Below are positions 1 to 4,852 of a stretch of 6,282 bases of DNA, piece by piece. Numbering within the stretch: position 1 is the first letter of the stretch; each line of letters opens with the position of its first letter. The position numbers and the translations under genes were made by a program. The notes beneath the pieces were generated by a model, which saw only the letters and a list, made by a program, of their open reading frames with translations, did not search any database and had not been told where the DNA came from. Source of the stretch: Pirellulaceae bacterium (GTDB lineage: Bacteria > Planctomycetota > Planctomycetia > Pirellulales > Pirellulaceae); contig JABDKS010000449.1 in assembly GCA_013002105.1 (NCBI GenBank), positions 1 to 6,282 of the forward strand, read 5' to 3'.

Positions 1-63
1 GAGCCGTTTCGGCGCTAGCCGCGGTTGATGTGCGGTAAGAACCGGGGCTATCGCCCAACGGCT
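1..63. repeat. Imperfect inverted repeat (dispersed-type intergenic element), copy 1
   Basis: The left arm (2-26) and right arm (40-63) are near reverse complements. The left arm begins agccgtt and ends tagccgcggtt; the right arm read on the minus strand begins agccgttgggcgatagcc and ends ccggtt. The arms differ by a few substitutions and one indel, around a 13-base centre, so the unit could form a long hairpin. The left arm recurs at 152-177, which marks it as a repeat family rather than a chance palindrome. It lies outside any convincing gene. Elements of this look are, in my recollection, scattered through Rhodopirellula-type intergenic DNA; that part is inference. Confidence 0.6.
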
Positions 64-151
64 AGAATTGGATTGCCCCTGCGACGGAGTTGATTTGATC
101 GTGCGTTTAGTTCGCACCGCGAACCGAGTCGTTGGGATTGGATTACACACT

Positions 152-177
152 GAGCCGTTTCGGCGATAGCCGCGGTT
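152..177. repeat. Second copy of the left-arm repeat
   Basis: These 26 bases match positions 1-26 with a single difference (gcgata here, gcgcta there), spaced 151 bp apart. The right arm seen in copy 1 does not follow here, so this is a half element or the edge of a degraded one. The segment between the copies (64-151) shows only a weak internal echo: gaattggattg at 65-75 against gggattggatta at 134-145. Confidence 0.6.
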
Positions 178-245
178 AAGTGACTTGTCTCCCCATCCGA
201 CTCATTCGACGAACCTTGACGACATTCGCTAGGGCTAAAATCCCC

Positions 246-273
246 TCCCAAAACGTTGATCAAATGCTTGGGA
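246..273. other. Layered dyad downstream of the deacetylase gene
   Basis: TCCCAA (246-251) and TTGGGA (268-273) are exact reverse complements, symmetric around a central perfect palindrome TTGATCAA (256-263), with four unpaired bases on each side. It lies 10 bp past the stop codon of the minus-strand deacetylase gene. In that transcript it would be a 6-bp stem with an internal loop, followed by GGGGATTTT. That makes a weak terminator possible, but an operator-like site is equally possible. Confidence 0.3.
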
Positions 274-282
274 ACGAACCAA

Positions 283-1218
283 TTAAATATCCGTCATTAA
301 CTGCTGCAAATGACAATCGACACTTTCGGCCAGTGCGTCTGGGTTATAGCCGCCTTCGAGCAGGCTGACGATGCGACCCGACGCATGCGTCTGTGCCACA
401 TTTTGGACGATGGTGGTCAATTCGGTAAAGTCCTCGCTCTCCAAACCAAGTGACCCGATCGGGTCTTGGGCGTGCGAGTCAAAACCGGCACTGATCAAAA
501 TCAACTCCGGTTTAATTTTTTCGGCTATCGATTCGACGGCGACGCGAAAAGCATCCAGCTGCTCGCGTCGCGATGTGCCGAAACGGATGGGCACATTCAA
601 AGTTGTTCCCAAGCCATCACCACTACCTGTTTCGTCATGGTTGCCGCTACCGGGATAGAAAGGGTAACGGTGCATCGAGACAAAACCGACTTGCGGGTCG
701 CTCCAAAATATTGCTTGGGTACCGTTGCCATGATGGACATCCCAATCAACGATCATGACCTGATTACAATCGAGCTGCGATATCGCATATTTCGCCGCCA
801 CGGCGACGTTGTTCAGCAAGCAAAACCCCATCGGCTGACCAGGCAAAGCGTGATGTCCCGGCGGTCGGATCAAACAAAGTGCCGAGTCGTCTTCACCCGC
901 AATCACACGTTTGACAGCGTTGCATGCTGCGCCGGCCGCCGACTTTGCGACTTCAAAAGACCGTGGTGACACGATCGTGTCGGCCTCGATTCTGCCTCCA
1001 CCGGAGTCGGCAAAATCGCTCACCGATTCGATCAATTCGGCGCGATGCACGAGAGTCAACTGGTCGATCGTGGCTGGTTCCCATTCGGGTTGCCGGCAAC
1101 GGGCCAGGACGTCGCTGCTCGAAAGTTTCTGTTTAATCGATCGCAGACGCTGCGCGTTTTCGGGATGCTGGCCCGTGTCGTGCTGCTGAAAGATTGAGCC
1201 GCAGTAGAGCAATGTCAT
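283..1218 (-). CDS. Histone deacetylase family protein (AcuC/HDAC-like zinc amidohydrolase)
   Basis: This is a complete arginase/deacetylase-fold zinc hydrolase of 311 residues, typical for bacterial single-domain members. The family removes acetyl or similar acyl groups from lysines, polyamines or small amides; the substrate here cannot be read from sequence. All catalytic landmarks are present: the PPGHHA motif with the His pair at residues 122-123, VDWDVHHGNGT with zinc ligands Asp160 and His162, SAGFDSH with third zinc ligand Asp247, and LEGGY with the transition-state Tyr291. The N-terminal HPENAQRL segment is also characteristic. No signal peptide is seen, so it should be cytoplasmic. 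An ATG two codons upstream (ending at 1224) is possible, but AGGTG lies only 1 base from it and 7 bases from the chosen ATG. The gene follows a hypothetical gene by 52 bp on the same strand, suggesting an operon. The family call is secure; acetoin utilisation is not implied, since no acu genes are nearby. Confidence 0.95.
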   Translation of the reverse strand: MTLLYCGSIFQQHDTGQHPENAQRLRSIKQKLSSSDVLARCRQPEWEPATIDQLTLVHRAELIESVSDFADSGGGRIEADTIVSPRSFEVAKSAAGAACNAVKRVIAGEDDSALCLIRPPGHHALPGQPMGFCLLNNVAVAAKYAISQLDCNQVMIVDWDVHHGNGTQAIFWSDPQVGFVSMHRYPFYPGSGNHDETGSGDGLGTTLNVPIRFGTSRREQLDAFRVAVESIAEKIKPELILISAGFDSHAQDPIGSLGLESEDFTELTTIVQNVAQTHASGRIVSLLEGGYNPDALAESVDCHLQQLMTDI

Positions 1219-1225
1219 CCGCATT

Positions 1226-1230
1226 CACCT
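1226..1230 (-). promoter_or_regulatory. Ribosome binding site deciding the deacetylase start
   Basis: AGGTG on the minus strand ends 7 bases before the ATG at 1218 but only 1 base before the in-frame ATG at 1224. The spacing favours the downstream ATG. Confidence 0.6.
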
Positions 1231-1270
1231 CGCTTGCCGCAGGAACCGACACGGCACATTTGCCGCGTGC

Positions 1271-2281
1271 CTACGCTTTCAGCATCACGCTGATCGCGTC
1301 CAGGTACAACTGGATATCGTCCGCGCTGACTTCATTCCAACCCGCTGCTTTGTGCCGCAACAATGCCAGTTTGAACGACTCCATTGCGTCGGACAGGTCA
1401 TCGGGAAGTTCGGGTAAACCGACAAATGGTTGCACAAATGACTCGGGTGTGTCATCCGTTTGTGCCGTCGCCCCCGAACCCGATTTACTCATCGACGACA
1501 ATTCTTCTTCATCGCCAAAATCGGGTTCGTCGTATCGTGGTCCGGAAGCAATGTCGCCGGGTTCGTCGCCATATTCCTTGTTGCGTCCACCGCCTTGTGC
1601 GGGGATTGTGACATCTTCGTCCAAGTCAACGTCGACGATCTGACTTTTCGTGGGGCGTTGGGATTCGACCGCGCCGTTGGCTTGCCATCGTTGTTCACGC
1701 ATGTTTGACACGCTCCATGCTTCACGTGACGCTCCTTCGAGCCACATCGGCGCATCGTCCCAGTCCAGGGCTGCCAAAAAGTGGCTCCAGTAAACGTCAT
1801 CGTACGTTGCATACGTCGAACCAAAACGATCGTAGACGCGGCGTAGTCGTCCGACGTGCGGCGAGGTCACGCCTCCAACCCGTCGCGCCCAAGCTTCGTC
1901 GGAATACTGAGTGGCATCGACGCCCGATTCGATCAAAGCTTCACGCCACTCACTGATGATGCGTCCCTTCTCCCAGTTGGTCGTGCTGATCAAATTGTTC
2001 CATTGGCCGATGAACGGCTGCGCCAACTCGGAAAGCTTCGTGCGATCTTCGTCGCTCAGGTTGTCGTCGGCATCCGCATCGATGTCGGCGGATGTCCAAG
2101 CCTTCTTGGCCGCTTGCAGATCCGGTTCTTGGTCGTCGATCTGCGTGTCGGAAACTTGCAGGGCATCGCGATCATGCTGGGGATCGGAATCTTGTGGCGT
2201 GTCGGAGAGATTTGCGTCGTCCGAGCCAGTTTCAGCGGCTTCGGTCTCCAGCGGTGCTTGGTAGGAATCGTCGGGTGTCAT
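1271..2281 (-). CDS. Acidic, Trp-rich hypothetical protein with a possible helix-turn-helix core
   Basis: I do not recognise a named family with certainty. The 336-residue protein has three parts. Residues 1-78 are low-complexity and very acidic (many Asp/Glu/Gln/Ser, almost no Lys or Arg), probably disordered. Residues about 82-200 form a folded core with nine Trp. Residues 215-280 are another acidic Gly/Asp-rich linker, ending in a short helical tail (about 288-336). The core runs GRIISEWREAL, then SPHVGRLRRVYDRFG, then YWSHFLAALDW and AWSVSNMREQRW. This order and spacing resembles the N-terminal winged-helix part of DUF1016/YhcG-type proteins and DUF3102-like DNA-associated proteins, but that is my reading, not a proven homology. 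No signal peptide or membrane segment is seen. The start is well bounded because an in-frame TGA lies three codons upstream (2291-2293); no strong Shine-Dalgarno is visible. It is probably co-transcribed with the downstream deacetylase gene. Confidence 0.85.
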   Translation of the reverse strand: MTPDDSYQAPLETEAAETGSDDANLSDTPQDSDPQHDRDALQVSDTQIDDQEPDLQAAKKAWTSADIDADADDNLSDEDRTKLSELAQPFIGQWNNLISTTNWEKGRIISEWREALIESGVDATQYSDEAWARRVGGVTSPHVGRLRRVYDRFGSTYATYDDVYWSHFLAALDWDDAPMWLEGASREAWSVSNMREQRWQANGAVESQRPTKSQIVDVDLDEDVTIPAQGGGRNKEYGDEPGDIASGPRYDEPDFGDEEELSSMSKSGSGATAQTDDTPESFVQPFVGLPELPDDLSDAMESFKLALLRHKAAGWNEVSADDIQLYLDAISVMLKA

Positions 2282-2580
2282 GTGCGTCCATCACGTGAGA
2301 ATAAGGTCGTCATCAAACGAGGGTCCGTACAGTACGTGGTCAGGTGAATGGCGAGAAGCACGGCGGACGGTTTTGCGCCGATGTGATGCAAATTACCGAG
2401 TCAATCAGAACGGTCGGGTCGACTTTGACGTGTGGAAAGTTTGTCAGTGATCAGGACCTGTGGGGCGGGCGATGTGTCCGCAAGCCAGGGGTTTCGGTTT
2501 TGGCGCGGTTGTTGCTAACTCTTTGGCACGGTGGCCCATCGAGATTGAGGGCCCGTTACCAACACGAGGAGTATTCGACC
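2282..2580. other. Divergent intergenic region, no gene seen
   Basis: This 299-bp spacer separates two divergent genes and should carry both promoters. I see no confident -35/-10 pair. Two small perfect dyads lie near the minus-strand gene: TCACGTGA (2291-2298) and CGTAC-A-GTACG (2326-2336). Either could be an operator half-pair, but both are short enough to occur by chance. A plus-strand frame in phase with the CBS gene is open from 2344, but it has no family resemblance and its ATG is not preferred. Confidence 0.4.
2566..2571 (+). promoter_or_regulatory. Ribosome binding site of the CBS-domain gene
   Basis: GAGGAG lies 9 bases before the ATG at 2581. It sets the start there rather than at the in-frame ATG at 2344, which would add 79 residues without any CBS similarity. 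Confidence 0.75.
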
Positions 2581-3060
2581 ATGAGTGTCACAAGCAACAT
2601 TTTTGCCCGTCGCGTCAAGGATATCATGAGTCGCGATGTCGTGACCATTAATGCCGGCGATACGGTTCACGAGGCACTCGTTCTGATGGGCGAAAACCGC
2701 GTTTCGGCGCTCCCGGTCGTCGACCGACACAATCACTGTGTCGGGATCCTGTCGACGTCAGATCTGGTCGATATGACGCGTGATTTGGATGACGATATCT
2801 ATCATCTGGACCTCGTTGATATGACCTCGCGGCGTTTTTTGCTGGAAAAATTGGCTCACAGCATGGGCCACGAATCGGTTCAGTCGTTCATGAGCGAAGC
2901 CGTAACGACGCTTTCACGGGATGCATCATTGGGTGAAGCTACCCGCGAGCTACTGCGAAATCGGATTCACCATCTGCCGGTCGTCGATTCCAAAAACCAC
3001 TTGCTGGGAATCCTGTCGACAATGGATATCCTGGCCGAACTTGCTGATGCCGCACCGTAG
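2581..3060 (+). CDS. Two-CBS-domain protein
   Basis: A 159-residue stand-alone Bateman module with two tandem CBS domains. CBS1 spans about residues 11-66 (VKDIMSRDVVTI ... ALPVVD ... GILSTSDLV). CBS2 spans about residues 101-156 (FMSEAVTTL ... HLPVVD ... GILSTMDILAEL). Both end in the G-h-h-S/T-x-x-D motif that in this fold contacts the ribose of bound adenine nucleotides, so ligand binding (AMP, ATP or a related nucleotide) is plausible but unproven. The acidic and hydrophobic segment between the domains (about 67-100) is longer than a minimal linker. There is no catalytic or membrane domain and no signal peptide, so it probably acts in the cytoplasm as a sensor or partner subunit. It is monocistronic by appearance: a divergent gene lies upstream and hairpins with a short T run follow. 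Such proteins often carry only a general annotation, and the partner cannot be inferred here. Confidence 0.95.
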   Translation: MSVTSNIFARRVKDIMSRDVVTINAGDTVHEALVLMGENRVSALPVVDRHNHCVGILSTSDLVDMTRDLDDDIYHLDLVDMTSRRFLLEKLAHSMGHESVQSFMSEAVTTLSRDASLGEATRELLRNRIHHLPVVDSKNHLLGILSTMDILAELADAAP

Positions 3061-3070
3061 TGGTACGAAT

Positions 3071-3084
3071 CGTCACAGGTGACG
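3071..3084. other. Perfect short dyad after the CBS gene
   Basis: CGTCAC and GTGACG flank a 2-base centre, giving a perfect 6-2-6 inverted repeat 10 bp past the CBS stop codon. No T tract follows, so it is more like a protein-binding dyad or 3'-end hairpin than a terminator by itself. Confidence 0.3.
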
Positions 3085-3122
3085 CCCGATTACCGTGCCA
3101 TGGCTGTGCGTTACAGCGCGCT

Positions 3123-3175
3123 TTGAGGCGACCTGAAATAGCAGGTCGTCCTCAATGGGTTTTCTGAGCAGAAAA
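3123..3175 (+). terminator. Candidate intrinsic terminator, two adjoining hairpins
   Basis: The first hairpin pairs TTGAGGCGACCTG (3123-3135) with CAGGTCGTCCTCAA (3142-3155), a 13-bp stem with one bulged T and a 6-base loop, followed after four bases by TTTT (3160-3163). That T run is itself the left arm of a second perfect hairpin, TTTTCT-GAGC-AGAAAA (3160-3175). The arrangement fits transcription termination downstream of the CBS gene. The T tract is short and offset, so efficiency is uncertain. Confidence 0.5.
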
Positions 3176-3293
3176 TGTCCCGCAACGTTCGCGTTGATAC
3201 CGGATGTCGCTGCGACTTTGGCAGGAAGGTTGTGGATGCTGTCGTGTACCATGAAAGCGGCTACCGGATACTGAATTGACCCCTACGAGATCC

Positions 3294-4604
3294 ATGCTCA
3301 AACGATTTGTTTTCTTGATGTTTGTCGCCGCTGTTTTGGGACCGGGAGCCCATTGTGCAAATGCGCAAAAGCGGACTTACGAGCGAGCGCCGATCAACTA
3401 TGACGATACGCCGGTTCACGACGCGGTGGCGAAGCTCAACGCGCGACTTGCTGACGGGAAAGCAAAACTCGCATTCGACAACGAGCACGGATACTTAGCG
3501 TCCGTGCTACGCGAATTGGACATCCCGGTCAGTTCGCAAACGCTGGTATTCAGCAAGACCAGCATGCAACTGCACGCGATTTCGCCACGCATGCCACGCG
3601 CGATTTACTTCAACGATGATGTTTACGTCGGCTGGTGCAAACTTGGCAAGGTGCTGGAGTTTGCCACGACCGATGCCAATCAGGGTGCAATTTTCTATAC
3701 GCTAAACCAAACCGAGAAGGAGTCTCCGCAATTCACCCGTGACCGCGGCACGTGTCTGGTTTGCCATAGCAACCACCGCACGCAAAATGTTCCGGGCTAT
3801 TTTGTCCGCAGTGTCTTTCCCCAAGCGTCGGGGCACCCGGCACTTGGCAGTGGTACCTACACGACGGATTCCAGCAGCCCGTTTGACGAACGATGGGGCG
3901 GTTGGTACGTCACCGGCAAACATGGCCGCATGCGACACATGGGCAATGCGATCCTGCCATCCGATGCGCTCGATTTGGATCGTGAACCTGGTGCGAACCA
4001 GACAAAGCTGGACGGCTTTTTTGCGACTCACCGGTATCTATCGCCGCACAGCGATCTGGTCGCGTTAATGGTCTTGGAACACCAAACGCAAATGCACAAT
4101 GCCATCGCATCGGCCAATTACGAGACACGCGAAGCACTGCATCAGTCGTTCGAGATGAACAAGTTGTTGGAGCGAGATGCGGATCACATCAGCGAGAGCG
4201 CCCAGCGTCGTATGAACGCGGCCGCCGAGAACGTGGTCGATCATTTGTTGATGGTCGATGAGTTCGCGCTGCAGGATACCGTCGAGGGAACGAGCGACTT
4301 TGCAGCCGAGTTTCAGAATCGCGGACCGCGTGACTCCAAGAACCGGTCGCTACGACAATTGGATCTACAAACGCGACTGTTTCGTTATCCGTGCAGTTAT
4401 TTGATCTACAACCCGGCCGTTGACGCGTTGCCACCCAAGGTGCACCGTTTGGTTGTCGAAAAATTGATGGACGTCTTGGAGGGTCGCGACGAGTCAGAGA
4501 GTTATGCGCATCTGACACCGAGCATGAAGCAAGAGATCTTGGAGATCCTACGCGAGACCAAACCGGGGCTCTTTGCCGGTGACAGCGCGCGATCGAACCT
4601 CTAG
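3294..4604 (+). CDS. Exported monoheme cytochrome c-like protein, function unknown
   Basis: A 436-residue protein with a clear Sec signal peptide: KR at residues 3-4, hydrophobic core FVFLMFVAAVLG (5-16) and ANA cleavage site after residue 24. It therefore acts outside the cytoplasm. A single CLVCH heme c motif lies at residues 154-158 (Cys154, Cys157, His158). A conserved-looking stretch follows (RWGGWYVTGKHGRMRHMGN, about 200-218), whose Met213 or Met216 might be the distal heme ligand; that is inference. Earlier blocks SSQTLVFSKTSMQ and PRAIYFNDDVYVGW, and the later SDLVALMVLEHQTQMHN, are familiar to me from an uncharacterised c-type heme family of planctomycetes and acidobacteria. It is much longer than a simple electron carrier, so an enzyme or a redox subunit is possible. 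A TTG at 3276 would add MTPTRS before the signal peptide and is less likely, though neither start has a strong Shine-Dalgarno (GAGA at 3287-3290 is weak). It stands alone between spacers. Confidence 0.9.
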   Translation: MLKRFVFLMFVAAVLGPGAHCANAQKRTYERAPINYDDTPVHDAVAKLNARLADGKAKLAFDNEHGYLASVLRELDIPVSSQTLVFSKTSMQLHAISPRMPRAIYFNDDVYVGWCKLGKVLEFATTDANQGAIFYTLNQTEKESPQFTRDRGTCLVCHSNHRTQNVPGYFVRSVFPQASGHPALGSGTYTTDSSSPFDERWGGWYVTGKHGRMRHMGNAILPSDALDLDREPGANQTKLDGFFATHRYLSPHSDLVALMVLEHQTQMHNAIASANYETREALHQSFEMNKLLERDADHISESAQRRMNAAAENVVDHLLMVDEFALQDTVEGTSDFAAEFQNRGPRDSKNRSLRQLDLQTRLFRYPCSYLIYNPAVDALPPKVHRLVVEKLMDVLEGRDESESYAHLTPSMKQEILEILRETKPGLFAGDSARSNL

Positions 4605-4661
4605 TTGGACAGCGCCGCTTTGGGATAATGAAAAGTAACGTTGTCCAGCTAGAGAATTTTT
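4601..4661 (+). terminator. Candidate terminator of the cytochrome gene
   Basis: CTAGTTGGACAGCG (4601-4614, overlapping the stop codon) pairs with CGTTGTCCAGCTAG (4639-4652) over 14 bp, two of them G-U in the plus-strand RNA. In the minus-strand RNA these two would be A-C mismatches, so the fold favours the cytochrome transcript. TTTTT follows at 4657-4661, four bases after the stem. The 24-base loop is large for an intrinsic terminator, which lowers confidence. Confidence 0.45.
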
Positions 4662-4679
4662 ACTAGTACGTCGGATCAA

Positions 4680-4709
4680 TCGTAGGCCAGGACAGGTCCT
4701 GGCCTACGA
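4680..4709. repeat. Perfect 30-bp palindrome between convergent genes
   Basis: TCGTAGGCCAGGAC (4680-4693) and GTCCTGGCCTACGA (4696-4709) are exact reverse complements around a 2-base AG centre. The inner nine bases of the right end, GGCCTACGA, recur at 4808-4816. It has no adjacent T tract on either side, so it is a REP-like or protein-binding palindrome rather than a classic terminator, although a hairpin here could stabilise or end transcripts from both convergent genes. Confidence 0.7.
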
Positions 4710-4852
4710 GATAACTAAAATTGCTCCAGTGCAATCGCTGAATTGGTAACGGGCCAGTGGTCTGTCTTGGTGCGACACACTCACACGCCGCTGTCAGCGC
4801 GGGTGGTGGCCTACGAAGATGATCGCAGCGGCGAGGTCGCTGGACCATCGGG

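Noticed and set aside
48..263. A 71-codon minus-strand open frame in the left spacer
   Set aside because: It runs through the repeat arms, has no recognisable family signature and no clear ribosome binding site; most likely chance.
1856..2347. A 163-codon plus-strand open frame opposite the acidic hypothetical gene
   Set aside because: It is antisense to a better-supported gene, shows no family pattern, and is explained by the codon bias of the opposite strand; the same holds for 466-969 opposite the deacetylase gene and 5303-5800 opposite the Hsp100-RF2 gene.
2524..2538. Sigma-54-like TGGCACG motif upstream of the CBS gene
   Set aside because: The -24 half is perfect, but the obligatory GC of the -12 half is CA at the required spacing.
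2344..2580. N-terminal extension of the CBS protein from an ATG at 2344
   Set aside because: The extra 79 residues show no CBS or other pattern, and GAGGAG sits at good distance before the ATG at 2581.
3251..3274. Seven-codon upstream open frame (MKAATGY) before the cytochrome gene
   Set aside because: There is no ribosome binding site and nothing suggesting a leader peptide or attenuator.
3276..3293. TTG start for the cytochrome-like protein
   Set aside because: It adds only MTPTRS ahead of a normal signal peptide whose own ATG at 3294 gives a standard n-region; no better ribosome binding site is seen for TTG.
4605..4629. TTGGAC and GATAAT as a promoter in the convergent spacer
   Set aside because: The spacer would be only 13 bp, the -35 match is poor, and no plus-strand gene follows.
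4791..4842. Short GC-rich hairpins past the Hsp100-RF2 stop codon (CGCTG/CAGCG type)
   Set aside because: Stems of only five base pairs or so, without a T tract on the minus strand; not enough to call a terminator.
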